From contig NZ_JAGXGF010000034.1 of NCBI RefSeq assembly GCF_024636815.1, positions 1 through 32,933 on the forward strand: 32,933 bases of DNA, in the 5' to 3' direction. Shown in pieces: positions 11,138 through 21,098 of the stretch (position 1 is its first letter; each line of letters begins with the position of its first letter). This DNA comes from Marivirga sp. (GTDB lineage Bacteria > Bacteroidota > Bacteroidia > Cytophagales > Cyclobacteriaceae). Position numbers and translations under genes: made by a program. The notes beneath the pieces were generated by a model that did no database searches, was not told the origin of the DNA, and saw only the letters and a list, made by a program, of their open reading frames with translations.

Positions 11138-11440
11138 TTATACAGTGATTTGAGGACTTTGGGGTTCTTTTATTTCAGATTCTTCAAAGATAATAAAGGT
11201 TAAGAATCCAAAATAAGAAACCGAGATATTCCCGAATTGATATTTAAAATGACTATAAAAGAATCTATTATGATACTCAAATTCCCCGAATTCCTTCAAA
11301 TTTTCAATGCTTAAACTTGAAGTTTGGTGTAATTTACCATAGTCATTTGCTATTCGTTGGAAATAAGCATCCTGATTAGGAGCTAAGAGTATCATTAGAG
11401 ATAGAATTATAATAATTAGAATTAACAGCTTTCTAGTCAT
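11138..11440 (-). CDS. Small membrane-anchored hypothetical protein
   Basis: 100-aa ORF with N-terminal TM/signal anchor LLILIIIILSLMILLAP. Confidence 0.6.
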   Translation of the reverse strand: MTRKLLILIIIILSLMILLAPNQDAYFQRIANDYGKLHQTSSLSIENLKEFGEFEYHNRFFYSHFKYQFGNISVSYFGFLTFIIFEESEIKEPQSPQITV

Positions 11441-11487
11441 ACTAGAAAAACTGATTTAAGCTGAAAAAGTTAACATAAAGCGACTAT

Positions 11488-11931
11488 TTATAAGCCTTTA
11501 CATTCACCGGAATAATCTTCCACAAATTCTAGGGTTAGCGTATTGTCAGTTTCGGCTTTATAAATTTCCAATACAAAAACTCCGGAAGTAAAGATTTCGG
11601 CATCCTCATGCATCCATAAAGTATCAGATTGATAAATAATATTATCAGATATGCCTTCTGCTAGAAAATATTCAGTATTAAGTGTATCTAAATTAATCCA
11701 GCAAGTGTATTGTTTTAGGGGAAAAAAACCAACCGAATCCTTTTGCCCCCCTATATCATAATACAAAGCATCAAAATCTACACCACTGTCATTAAACAAG
11801 GCTAAATTTGCTTTTTTACTTTGTATGTCACCACACACAACGGGTATGCATAAATCCTGACTCACCTGATCCATATCCATGCAGGATGTGGATAATATTA
11901 TTAAGAAAAAAAGGGTATATAAATATTTCAT
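11488..11931 (-). CDS. Hypothetical lipoprotein
   Basis: Signal peptide with lipobox-like LSTSC near the N-terminus. Confidence 0.65.
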   Translation of the reverse strand: MKYLYTLFFLIILSTSCMDMDQVSQDLCIPVVCGDIQSKKANLALFNDSGVDFDALYYDIGGQKDSVGFFPLKQYTCWINLDTLNTEYFLAEGISDNIIYQSDTLWMHEDAEIFTSGVFVLEIYKAETDNTLTLEFVEDYSGECKGL

Positions 11932-12018
11932 AGTTTACTATATCAAATCAAAAGACAGCCGAAAATCGATAAAGGTTGTAAAGGAATCACAATAATCGAA
12001 TAAACTTTGTCTAATATT

Positions 12019-12049
12019 TTGCTGAATATAAAGATTATCACTATTTTTG
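12019..12049 (+). promoter_or_regulatory. Bacteroidota sigma-A-type promoter of the ribosomal protein operon
   Basis: TTG (12019-12021), 20-nt spacer, TATTTTTG (12042-12049), matching TTG-N(19-21)-TAnnTTTG, just upstream of rpsF. Confidence 0.75.
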
Positions 12050-12074
12050 CGCTTCAAATTTAAATAATTATACA

Positions 12075-12446
12075 ATGCAATTAAACAATTACGAGACGGT
12101 ATTCATACTTACTCCCGTTTTATCTGATGCTCAGATGAAGGATGCTGTCGACAAGTTCAGAAAAGTCTTGGAAGACAAAAAGGCTGAAATCATTAATGTT
12201 GAGCAATGGGGCTTAAAAAAATTAGCTTACCCTATTCAGCATAAAAGCACTGGTTTCTACAACCTAATTGAGTTCAAGGCTACACCTGAAGTTGTTGCTG
12301 CACTGGAGTTGGAGTATAGAAGAGACGAGAAAATCATGAGATTCTTAACAGTAGCTTTAGATAAGCATGCTATAGAATACGGAGAAAGACGCAGAAAAGG
12401 CGCATTTAATAAACCTAAAGAACAAAAAGAGGAGGTAGCGAAATGA
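12075..12446 (+). CDS. rpsF: 30S ribosomal protein S6
   Basis: [46 protein letters not shown]. Confidence 0.96.
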   Translation: MQLNNYETVFILTPVLSDAQMKDAVDKFRKVLEDKKAEIINVEQWGLKKLAYPIQHKSTGFYNLIEFKATPEVVAALELEYRRDEKIMRFLTVALDKHAIEYGERRRKGAFNKPKEQKEEVAK

Positions 12447-12700
12447 CACTTCATAACGAGCCAATTAACCAGAAAAAGCAGGATAATCAAAAGAAATATT
12501 GCCGATTCAAAAGATACGGTATCAAATATATTGATTACAAAGATCCTAACTTCTTGTTGAAGTTTGTAAACGAGCAAGGTAAATTATTACCAAGCAGAAT
12601 TACAGGAACAAGTGCTAAATATCAGAAAAAAGTAGCGCAGGCGGTAAAAAGAGCAAGACACATTGCTTTATTACCTTATGTTACTGATTCATTAAAATAA
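12443..12700 (+). CDS. rpsR: 30S ribosomal protein S18
   Basis: [51 protein letters not shown]. Confidence 0.97.
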   Translation: MTLHNEPINQKKQDNQKKYCRFKRYGIKYIDYKDPNFLLKFVNEQGKLLPSRITGTSAKYQKKVAQAVKRARHIALLPYVTDSLK

Positions 12701-12723
12701 TTAACCCAAAAATATTTATAAAA

Positions 12724-13167
12724 ATGGAAGTAATCTTAACACAAGATATAAATGGATTGGGCTATAAAAATGATACAGTAACTGTTAAGCCCGGTTATGG
12801 TAGAAATTATTTAATCCCTCAAGGATTTGCTATCATTTCTAATAATTCAAACGCAAAGAAAATTGGCGAAAATATTCGTCAAGCAGCACATAAAGCAGCA
12901 AAATTGAAAAAAGATGCTGAAGAAATTGCTAACAAAATTGGCGATTTAACTTTGCATATTAAAACTAAAGCTGGTGAAAGCGGTAAAATATTTGGTGCAG
13001 TAACTACTGTTCAAATTGCTGAGGCTATGCGAGAAAAAGGTTTTGATATCGACAGAAAGAAAATTGCTATTTCTGGAGACATAAAGCAATTAGGAGAATA
13101 TAAAGCGAATATTGACTTACATAAAGAAGTGAAAAAAGAAATTTCACTTGTTGTGGAAGCTGACTAA
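12724..13167 (+). CDS. rplI: 50S ribosomal protein L9
   Basis: MEVILTQDINGLGYKNDTVTVKPGYGRNYLIPQGFA; GKIFGAVTTVQIAEAM. Confidence 0.97.
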   Translation: MEVILTQDINGLGYKNDTVTVKPGYGRNYLIPQGFAIISNNSNAKKIGENIRQAAHKAAKLKKDAEEIANKIGDLTLHIKTKAGESGKIFGAVTTVQIAEAMREKGFDIDRKKIAISGDIKQLGEYKANIDLHKEVKKEISLVVEAD

Positions 13168-13188
13168 TTAAGTCTAAAAAATAAATCC

Positions 13189-13223
13189 AAAGCCTTTTGT
13201 AGCAATGCAAAAGGCTTTTTTTT
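13189..13223 (+). terminator. Intrinsic terminator of rpsF-rpsR-rplI
   Basis: AAAGCCTTTTG-tagcaatg-CAAAAGGCTTT followed by a T-tract. Confidence 0.9.
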
Positions 13224-13225
13224 GA

Positions 13226-15772
13226 CTATTTCCCCCATAAAATAAAAGGGGCCCAATAATAAAGAGCGCTATAATCGGAATTGATCATCGCTACTTTAGC
13301 TTCCCTTAAGCCCTCAGAAAAAGAATGGGATTCATTACCTAATTCTGCGCTGTAAAATGATTGCATTAATAGCGAAGTAGATTCATCTACTACTTTCCAT
13401 AATGAAAGTATTAAATTGTCCGCTCCTGAATAGGCAAATGCCTGTCCTAATCCCAGCACTCCCTCTCCCCTACTAATCTTACCTAATCCTGTTTCGCAAG
13501 CTGATAAAACTACTAATTCTGCATTAATACTTAAACCATAAATTTCACCTACATATAAAATATTATCCGCTGCTTTGTTTTCGTTATTTTTGAAATACAC
13601 ACCTGATAAATCTGGGGATTCTAAATCTACGGTACCATGAGTTGCCAGATGAATAAATCGATAATCATCCAATGATGAATTCTTAAAGCGTTCTTTGGTA
13701 GCCTCGGATTTCACCAAAGATTCAATTGGGATTTCCCGTTGGTCGCACCAAGATTTAAAATGCTCACTTTCTTGTTCCGTTGCCGGTAACATAGCAATTC
13801 CCAATCCAAACTCTACTGGAGAAATTAATAAGGCTTCATTTCCGTAAGGGGAAGTTTCGGTAGAATGATAAAGTGAAGCTGAATAAGAATAATGAATATC
13901 ATACGATTTTATCAAATAATCTAAATTATAAAATGCTGGATCTTCAGCTTTAGTTTTAACTAAAGCCTCAAAAGGGATAGTTGCTAACTCACCATCTGGA
14001 ATAATCACGAATTTCTGGATACTCTTATCTAAGATAATAGGCATTAAATATTGAAAGAGGTTAAATGATATAGATTGAAAGCTTTGCTGGAGATTATAAA
14101 TCAAGGTATTTCTGTATGCTCTCAAAAATCTTAAAACCTCATCTTGCTCATAAATTCTATGGTAGGATAATTCATCTCTGGTAATCAAATACAGAATAAT
14201 TTGGTTACTCTTTGGGGCCATAGCATACTCAATAATAGCCTCTCCATCCTTTAATTTACGCTGAATATCCTCCACGCTAATAAAGGAATCTTTGTGTTTT
14301 AAGCTATAATATTCCGGATAATCACGCTCTAATTCCTCAATAAACCGTTGATACCTTTGTTTTAATTGGAAATAGTTATCCCTTAATAAATTCAATTTAG
14401 AGACTTCTGATTCTAATGAAATTAAAGTGTTAAGATAAGCCAATTCACTGGATAAAGCTTTTTCCTTTTCCAATACTTCGCTTGGTATCCCAGAAAAGCT
14501 TTGAGCTTCGGACTCCACCACTGCAGTTTTCAACAAAGCAGATTTTGACTTTTCGGAATATTGAAATGCTTTTTGTAAAAATTCATTTCCAAATAAAGTT
14601 ACCTCTTGTAGTTGCAAAGCTATCCTTTGGCCATCTTCATATAATTCCGAAGCTAAGGTGCTTAATTCCAATAAATCTTTTTTATTAGTAGTTCCGGTCC
14701 GAATATTTTCCAATACTTTTTCAGCTATATCTATTACTAATAAAGCTGTTTCCAAATGCAACCTTTTGAGTGAATGACCATAATAGAATGCTTCTAGAAT
14801 GTTTGCCTTTCTCATTAAAAGTGCCAGTTGGATATTAAGTTTATTGGCATCATCTACTTTTGGATTTTTGGTATAATCTGATGTGTTAAATTCAAAACTA
14901 TTGGCTTTAAGTGCCTCTTGAATATATTCCAACGATTTTTCGTATGATTGCCTACGCAATTCCAATTCTGATAATTGAGCATATACATTTGCTAGCTCCG
15001 AATTTCTCTGACCATAGTTTTGCAGATAAATAGTTTTTGCTTCTTTTAAGTTATCCTCTGCAAGTACCAATTGCTCTGTAGACAAGTAAACACCGCCAAT
15101 ATTGGCTTTAATGAAAGCTTCTGTAGGAAGACCTTCTTCATGACTGTTCTTCCATTTGCTTAATGCTTCATTTAAAATCCTTAGTGCATTGATTTGATTA
15201 CCCTGATTGATTTCTGCTAAACTTATATTGATGGAGAGTTGAATGATTTTATCTATATTTTGATCTGCAGAAGCTGAATATATTTCCAAAGCATCTTGAT
15301 AATAGCTCACAGCCTTATCAGGTTCATTTGCTACATATACTAAACCAATATTATTGAGAATATCCGCTATATTATTCTGACTTAATTCTTCTATTTTTCT
15401 GTAATTCGATAAGGACTGCTGTAAGTATTCCAAGGCTTGATCCCTCTTGCCTTGATTCCACAAAAGAAGCCCTTGATTTTTTAACCAACGAGCATAAAGC
15501 TCGGGCTTAGGATGGTTTAAGATGGTTTTATCAGTCTCTAGTAAATCTAAAAACTCTTGCGCCTTATCATTACGCCCTTTTAAAAAGTATAACTCGGCTA
15601 GCAGTAATTTACTTTCATTTGAGGAAGAATCAGATTTTACCTGCTCTATAATCGTATCAATATTTAGATTACGACTTTGCAAAATAGAGGCATGATAATT
15701 TTCTGATAGAATTTGAGCCGTTCCAAAAAATGGAGCAAATAATAATGCCGTAAAAAAGTATAACCTGAACAT
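13226..15772 (-). CDS. Secreted TPR-repeat CHAT-domain (caspase-like) protein
   Basis: Signal peptide-like N-terminus; TPR-like helices; CHAT motifs FIHLATHGTVDLESPDLSG and LVVLSACETGLGKISRGEGVLGLGQAFAYSGADNLILSLWKV. Confidence 0.93.
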   Translation of the reverse strand: MFRLYFFTALLFAPFFGTAQILSENYHASILQSRNLNIDTIIEQVKSDSSSNESKLLLAELYFLKGRNDKAQEFLDLLETDKTILNHPKPELYARWLKNQGLLLWNQGKRDQALEYLQQSLSNYRKIEELSQNNIADILNNIGLVYVANEPDKAVSYYQDALEIYSASADQNIDKIIQLSINISLAEINQGNQINALRILNEALSKWKNSHEEGLPTEAFIKANIGGVYLSTEQLVLAEDNLKEAKTIYLQNYGQRNSELANVYAQLSELELRRQSYEKSLEYIQEALKANSFEFNTSDYTKNPKVDDANKLNIQLALLMRKANILEAFYYGHSLKRLHLETALLVIDIAEKVLENIRTGTTNKKDLLELSTLASELYEDGQRIALQLQEVTLFGNEFLQKAFQYSEKSKSALLKTAVVESEAQSFSGIPSEVLEKEKALSSELAYLNTLISLESEVSKLNLLRDNYFQLKQRYQRFIEELERDYPEYYSLKHKDSFISVEDIQRKLKDGEAIIEYAMAPKSNQIILYLITRDELSYHRIYEQDEVLRFLRAYRNTLIYNLQQSFQSISFNLFQYLMPIILDKSIQKFVIIPDGELATIPFEALVKTKAEDPAFYNLDYLIKSYDIHYSYSASLYHSTETSPYGNEALLISPVEFGLGIAMLPATEQESEHFKSWCDQREIPIESLVKSEATKERFKNSSLDDYRFIHLATHGTVDLESPDLSGVYFKNNENKAADNILYVGEIYGLSINAELVVLSACETGLGKISRGEGVLGLGQAFAYSGADNLILSLWKVVDESTSLLMQSFYSAELGNESHSFSEGLREAKVAMINSDYSALYYWAPFILWGK

Positions 15773-15774
15773 AA

Positions 15775-16728
15775 TTAAAAATTATAAGTATAGTTAAGGC
15801 TAATCACATGTTTTCGAGTAAGTCCATCAGGATTATATTCCCTATCTGTAATCCGCTGTCCGTAAATCAAATTAATGCCAGATAAAACATTGAATTTATA
15901 ATTCACACCAAATAAAGCTGAAAGTGCTAAGCCGGTTGTACCTTCTAATTTTTCGTATTCATTATTATCATTCAAGGCCTGGTCTTTGGTAATTCTGTAG
16001 ATCGGTAATAAGCCTACATTAAAACTCAAACGGGACATTCTGAAATTTCTCTCAAAACGCATCATTATATCAGTTCCTCTTTTTAAATATCTGGCCTCAT
16101 CATGTTCTCTAACATAATCCATACCTCCTTCATACCAGCCCCAGGAATCCATAGTTGCTTCAAAAGTATTCTCATTTTGATGGATTATAGGTTGCTGATA
16201 TCCAACCGATATTAACCACTCCCGATTGATAAAGGAAGCACCGGCAATAAAATCATAAGTTCCTAAAGAAGTTTGATAATACATAGGAAGAACCATACTC
16301 TTATTGGGAACAGTCAAGTCCGATCTGTTGGTAGGAATTTTTGTTCCTAAAGTTCCCATGATATCAAATCGAGGGTTAGTAAATAGGTTTTTAGTTAAGC
16401 TTAAAGAAATATCGCCTATTCCGGAAGTACTGCCAAAATTACCATTAATGTACATATAAGGAACTTTGATTTGTAAGTCGTAGTCATTATTAATAGTAAC
16501 GCCAAAATCGAGCAGGCCTGCACGGATAATAGCTGAGGTATTACTCTGCCCTTCATAAAGACCTAAAGTAATAGAGCGAAGTTTAATTGGTATATTTTTA
16601 TTAAAATCCTGACTTGGTTTCATCGCCCCCATTGTACAAAATCCAGCATCACTACACCCCTGGCTAACAACAAAGTATGGAGATAGCAAAAATACAATAA
16701 TCAATAGTGTCTTTTGATTTAGCTTCAT
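15775..16728 (-). CDS. Probable outer-membrane beta-barrel protein, in operon with the CHAT gene
   Basis: From the likely internal start (MKLNQKTLLIIVFLLSPYFVVSQ) a signal peptide precedes alternating amphipathic strands and a C-terminal HVISLNYTYNF. The ORF track start is 16782. Confidence 0.75.
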   Translation of the reverse strand: MKLNQKTLLIIVFLLSPYFVVSQGCSDAGFCTMGAMKPSQDFNKNIPIKLRSITLGLYEGQSNTSAIIRAGLLDFGVTINNDYDLQIKVPYMYINGNFGSTSGIGDISLSLTKNLFTNPRFDIMGTLGTKIPTNRSDLTVPNKSMVLPMYYQTSLGTYDFIAGASFINREWLISVGYQQPIIHQNENTFEATMDSWGWYEGGMDYVREHDEARYLKRGTDIMMRFERNFRMSRLSFNVGLLPIYRITKDQALNDNNEYEKLEGTTGLALSALFGVNYKFNVLSGINLIYGQRITDREYNPDGLTRKHVISLNYTYNF

Positions 16729-17041
16729 TATCTCAATTGTTGTTAAATGTGATTTTATATTTATTAAGTGAAAATGTAGCAAAAACTTATGTAATTATAA
16801 AGTTTTATTTACATAATAAATTGATTTATTTCCATAAATAATTTTCATATAAAAACACGTTTATTGAAATTTTGAATACTTTTGTAAGCCTATACCTTTA
16901 AAAAGGACTATGTTTTGAGTACATATATAATAATATAAACATCAAATATTACATTTGCATTTTCAAGAATAATCTAACTTCTTAAATAAAAATTTTTAGA
17001 CTATATTAACGTCTAGTTTATATCACTTTTTAATTAATCTA

Positions 17042-18406
17042 ATGAAGTATTGGGGGGAGTATAAAATTAGATTGGCCAAAACCATTCTTGGTGAGCAGGT
17101 TGCAATACAGAATTTATCATATTATCGTAATCAATTATTTTATTATATTGTTTTATATACTTTAGCCTTTTCCCCAATCGCTATAGTTCCTGGTATTTTT
17201 GCATCATATCTTACAGGCTTTATTAATTTAGCCATTCTAAATATTGCTACTTTTTTAATATTAATAATTCTAGCCCTTGTAAAACCAATAAATATTGAAA
17301 CGCGGAAAATAATTTTAATTTCAATATTATTTATTATTGCTTGGACATTATTTTTTGAATTAAATCTGGAAGGCCCCGGTTTGATGTATTTATTTACGGT
17401 CACCATTGTTACCTGTCTTATACATTCAGGTAAAAGTGCTTATCTTTTAATTCTCTTTAATTCCATTATACTTTGCTTTATAGGGTTAAATATAGAATTC
17501 CAATGGTTATCCTTAGCCATAACTGAGAATCAAAGTATAACGACTTGGTTCGGTATAGTTGTAAACCTTATTTTCTTAAGTATCATCATAGTGGCATGTT
17601 TTGAAATAATATTTAAAAAGTTAGAAAAAATTATTGTGCAACAGAGAATACTTAATGAAACTGTAAATCAAGACAATCAAAAAATATTGAATACACAGAA
17701 AGTCTTAAAAGAGAAAAACGAAGAGCTTAATCAATTTGCCCATACCATTGCGCATGATTTAAAAGAGCCATTACGGTCTATGCAGGCTTTTTCACACTTA
17801 ACTATCAGCAAATACAAAGATTCAATTCCTGAAAAGGGCCAAGAATTTCTACATCATATTCAAACATCATCTGAAAGAATGGCTCTTTTACTAGATTCAT
17901 TACTGGAATATTCTCAGTTAGGTAAAGGAAAGCAAAAATCCGTTTTTTCTGTAAAAGAATTAGTCAAAGAGTTAGAAAAAGATTTAAGTCAATTAATACA
18001 AGAAAATGAAGCCATAATTAGATACAATGGCTTACCTAAAATAATTGGATATGAGTTAGAATTCAAGCAATTACTTCAAAACTTAATTGCAAATGCAATC
18101 AAATTCCGAAAGGATAATGAGGAAATTGAAGTTAAAATTAAAGCAAATGAAAAAGATAAACATTGGGAATTTTTAGTAACTGATAATGGAATAGGAATTG
18201 ATTCTAAACATCGTGAAAAAATATTTACTATTTTTCATCGATTACATAAAAACAAATTTCCGGGAACAGGATTAGGCTTAGCCAATTGTAAAAAAATAGT
18301 GGAAATACATGGAGGTGACATATGGGTAGATTCAATCCCTGAAAAAGGAAGTACTTTTTATTTTACGATCAGTAAGAATTTAGAAGCAGCCCCTATAAAT
18401 GAATAA
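17042..18406 (+). CDS. Membrane sensor histidine kinase
   Basis: Multiple TM helices, HisKA box FAHTIAHDLKEPLRSMQAF, HATPase_c motifs NLIANAIKFR, VTDNGIGID, GTGLGLANCKKIVEIHGGDIWV. Confidence 0.94.
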   Translation: MKYWGEYKIRLAKTILGEQVAIQNLSYYRNQLFYYIVLYTLAFSPIAIVPGIFASYLTGFINLAILNIATFLILIILALVKPINIETRKIILISILFIIAWTLFFELNLEGPGLMYLFTVTIVTCLIHSGKSAYLLILFNSIILCFIGLNIEFQWLSLAITENQSITTWFGIVVNLIFLSIIIVACFEIIFKKLEKIIVQQRILNETVNQDNQKILNTQKVLKEKNEELNQFAHTIAHDLKEPLRSMQAFSHLTISKYKDSIPEKGQEFLHHIQTSSERMALLLDSLLEYSQLGKGKQKSVFSVKELVKELEKDLSQLIQENEAIIRYNGLPKIIGYELEFKQLLQNLIANAIKFRKDNEEIEVKIKANEKDKHWEFLVTDNGIGIDSKHREKIFTIFHRLHKNKFPGTGLGLANCKKIVEIHGGDIWVDSIPEKGSTFYFTISKNLEAAPINE

Positions 18407-19295
18407 AGTGGAATACCCATCCATATTCAGTGCTATATTCCACAGCTGGAGCCGGAAATTTTGTTAAGTTCAATGCTTCAAGTAATCCATTTAAAAATCT
18501 ATTTTTGCTTTTCAATTTCCCGAAATCAATATCTGGAGATAAGAAAAACTGTCGGTATCTATTAATTTCAGGAACCCTCTCTCCTGCTATCCACGAAGGA
18601 TTTTCAAATTCGGAAAGCATCCCACCCCCACTATAACCTACAGCTAAATTTAACCAGTCCGGAATCCTTTGATTTGGTATGATTTTATTAAGGTTGATGC
18701 TTAACCAATATGTTTGTGCATTGTAGTCGGTAAACAGGCTTTCCAATGCGTTTTCCCCCAACACTCGAGGATTAATTTCTGAATATGGACTTGGGGAATA
18801 AGAGAATTTAAATTTGATCAATTGCTCCTTTGCATATTTCTGCTGGACCATAAATAACAAAGACCCCGCAGTATTAAAGTAAACATCACCCATGGAAAAG
18901 CCATAGCCTTCATAGAGCCCATCAAAAATCTCAATTGGAAGTTGAAAAATAAAACCCAAACTTCCCCCCAGAAAAATAGCTGTATTCTCATTAACACCAC
19001 TCCATTTCAGCATTTCATAGCCTGCTCTACTCTGATGATAAGCAATATAAGCATGCGCGACTTTATCCATCTGTTTCCATCCAGCATTATCATTGTAGAA
19101 ATGCATAGGAACACGATCATGATCTTTATACCATACTTCAGACAAATATAATATTCCAGCGGTATAAGCTGTAGCTGTTAAGCCTAAGGAAATCCCGAGT
19201 CTCCTTTTATTAAATTCTGTGGAATCAGTTTGTCCAAATACATTATTAAAGACGAAAAAAACCAATAAGACCGAAAAAAGAAATGTTCTAATCAT
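18393..19295 (-). CDS. DUF2279-family envelope protein
   Basis: Signal peptide; WKQMDKVAHAYIAYHQSRAGYEMLKW...EIFDGLYEGYGFSMGDVYFNTAGSLLF, typical of DUF2279. Confidence 0.8.
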   Translation of the reverse strand: MIRTFLFSVLLVFFVFNNVFGQTDSTEFNKRRLGISLGLTATAYTAGILYLSEVWYKDHDRVPMHFYNDNAGWKQMDKVAHAYIAYHQSRAGYEMLKWSGVNENTAIFLGGSLGFIFQLPIEIFDGLYEGYGFSMGDVYFNTAGSLLFMVQQKYAKEQLIKFKFSYSPSPYSEINPRVLGENALESLFTDYNAQTYWLSINLNKIIPNQRIPDWLNLAVGYSGGGMLSEFENPSWIAGERVPEINRYRQFFLSPDIDFGKLKSKNRFLNGLLEALNLTKFPAPAVEYSTEYGWVFHFIHL

Positions 19296-19368
19296 AGATT
19301 TTTAATGTTCTAAAGAAACAGACACAAGAAAGGATCAAAAAGATTGAATGTTAAAAATTTATCACAAA

Positions 19369-19409
19369 AAAAGAGATGAATAAGATTAAAAAACTTCTTC
19401 ATCTCTTTT
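19369..19409 (-). terminator. Putative intrinsic terminator for the 19441..19965 gene
   Basis: AAAAGAGATGAA / TTCATCTCTTTT, 12-bp stem with 17-nt loop; A-tract on + gives a U-tract on -. Confidence 0.6.
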
Positions 19410-19440
19410 AGTAATATACCTTAAAGGATATTATTAAATT

Positions 19441-19965
19441 CTATTTAGAGAAATTCTGATTGAAAACTGCATCTACTGAAGGAACCTCAATTTTAATAAA
19501 TTCGTGTTTGGTGGTCTGATGGCATGCATTGCAAGATTGAATCAATAATTTATACGAATCAGCAAAAACCTCTGCATCTTGATTATCAATAGCTTTTTCA
19601 ACCTTTTCAAAAGCTGGATTAGTCATGGTGCCCACCAAAGTTGAAATATCATATCCTTCATCCACTACTTTTGCACTTTCTATTTCTTCGATTGTTTCTT
19701 CAATTTCATGAGCATAAAAACTTGAAAGCTCCCAGTTTTCATTTTGACCTGCTAAGTATAATTTATGAGTGTAAGTCTGCATATATCCCATAGCTTTAGC
19801 CAATTCATAATGTTCCTCTCCATGTTCTTCTTCTGTACTGCTTTGCACAGTTTCAATACGCTCATCTTCTATATTGCTGGTTAACTCAGCAATACTGATA
19901 TAATTCATGATTCCGATTACTAAAGCTATTAACGCCAGTCCACCGCCTAATACATTTTTATTCAT
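19441..19965 (-). CDS. Membrane-anchored mono-heme c-type cytochrome-like protein
   Basis: N-terminal TM anchor; single CxxCH motif in LLIQSCNACHQTTKHEFIKI. Confidence 0.7.
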   Translation of the reverse strand: MNKNVLGGGLALIALVIGIMNYISIAELTSNIEDERIETVQSSTEEEHGEEHYELAKAMGYMQTYTHKLYLAGQNENWELSSFYAHEIEETIEEIESAKVVDEGYDISTLVGTMTNPAFEKVEKAIDNQDAEVFADSYKLLIQSCNACHQTTKHEFIKIEVPSVDAVFNQNFSK

Positions 19966-20055
19966 ATTCTCTGATATTTTATATTTAATGACTTTCCAAA
20001 TTTAGAATTGTTTTAAATAAGAATGAAAAAATTGAAAGATTTTTCTATACCCAAC

Positions 20056-20073
20056 TTTCTTATGCATAAGAAA
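20056..20073. promoter_or_regulatory. Perfect 18-bp palindrome in the PadR promoter; candidate operator
   Basis: TTTCTTATG|CATAAGAAA, directly upstream of a near-consensus -7 box TATACTTG (20080-20087) and the likely start codon at 20092. Confidence 0.7.
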
Positions 20074-20091
20074 ATTTTGTATACTTGCATC

Positions 20092-20433
20092 ATGGCAAAT
20101 CAGCAATTGATAAAAGGAAGTCTTTCTACTATAGTTTTGCATCTATTGCAAAGCTCAGGTGAGATGTATGGTTATGAAATCACGCAGAAAGTGAAGCAAC
20201 TTACTTCTGATGAAATCAAATTGACGGAAGGTGCCCTCTATCCTACTTTACACAAATTGGAAGCTGAGGGTACTTTAACCACAGAAAGCCGGAAAGTAGA
20301 TGGTAGAGTGAGAAAGTATTACCGATTAACGGAAGACGGCAAGAAAGCAACAGCAGAAAGAATGGAAGAATTGGAAGCTTTTTTATTGAATATGCAACGC
20401 GTATTAGGTCTTAATCTAAAATTAAGCTCATGA
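20092..20433 (+). CDS. PadR-family transcriptional regulator
   Basis: MANQQLIKGSLSTIVLHLLQSSGEMYGYEITQKVKQLTSDEIKLTEGALYPTLHKLEAEGTL. The start at 20092 fits PadR N-termini better than the ORF-track start at 20023. Confidence 0.93.
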   Translation: MANQQLIKGSLSTIVLHLLQSSGEMYGYEITQKVKQLTSDEIKLTEGALYPTLHKLEAEGTLTTESRKVDGRVRKYYRLTEDGKKATAERMEELEAFLLNMQRVLGLNLKLSS

Positions 20434-21098
20434 GAACTTTATCAAGTGAACAAAAAGAGCAGTTAACAAATCATATAGCCAAGAAGCCTATCAAATACAT
20501 TGGACTCTACAATGAATTGTATGATCATTATGCTTCTACTTATGAGATAGGAGAAAATGACTTCGAGAATACATTGGAAGCTTTAGATCAAGAGTTTGAC
20601 TACTACAAGGTTAAAAGCATTAATGATAATTTGGTAGATAAAACGAGGAAATCTGTTAATCAAATTTATGTCGAAGAATTTAAAAACTTCTGGCGATGGC
20701 CTCAAATCATGACCACTTTGGGTATTTTATTTTTATGTTATTCATTTATTGAATTCTTACCTATGAAAATAATAGTATGGTATGTTTTTATGCCATTTTT
20801 GATTTTCACTTCGGCAATACTAATCTATGGAGGTATTTTAACTAAAAGAAAAAAATATGGTAATAAAAGATTTGAATCTGCTCATCTAGCAAGTGCTCAT
20901 CACTTTTTGAGTTTACCTGTAACCCTTTTTAATTTAACTGTTTTTTTACCAGCACTATTCTTAGAACCCTATAAACCAAGAATAGAATTCTATGAAAATT
21001 ACCCATTGATAGCATTTATTTTAATGATGATATTTTTCATAGCTGCTTATATCGGTTTTAAAGTTTTCAAAAGTAAAATAAGAGTACAGTATTTATGA
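20430..21098 (+). CDS. HAAS-like N-terminal helical domain plus multi-TM protein (PadR-associated)
   Basis: Overlaps the PadR gene by 4 nt (ATGA); LSSEQKEQLTNHI...LYNELYDHYASTYE then about 4 TM helices. Confidence 0.72.
   Translation: MRTLSSEQKEQLTNHIAKKPIKYIGLYNELYDHYASTYEIGENDFENTLEALDQEFDYYKVKSINDNLVDKTRKSVNQIYVEEFKNFWRWPQIMTTLGILFLCYSFIEFLPMKIIVWYVFMPFLIFTSAILIYGGILTKRKKYGNKRFESAHLASAHHFLSLPVTLFNLTVFLPALFLEPYKPRIEFYENYPLIAFILMMIFFIAAYIGFKVFKSKIRVQYL

Noticed and set aside
12257-12577. 106-aa minus ORF across rpsF/rpsR
   Set aside because: Antisense to two certain ribosomal protein genes.
13226-15772. CHAT protein considered as a CRISPR-associated (Craspase-like) or gasdermin-linked defence effector
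   Set aside because: Predicted secreted, and no Cas, gasdermin or other defence gene is nearby.
17143-17406. 87-aa minus ORF inside the histidine kinase
   Set aside because: Antisense to TM-coding sequence of a supported gene.
18818-19151. Short ORFs on both strands within the DUF2279 gene
   Set aside because: Alternate-frame shadows of a supported CDS.
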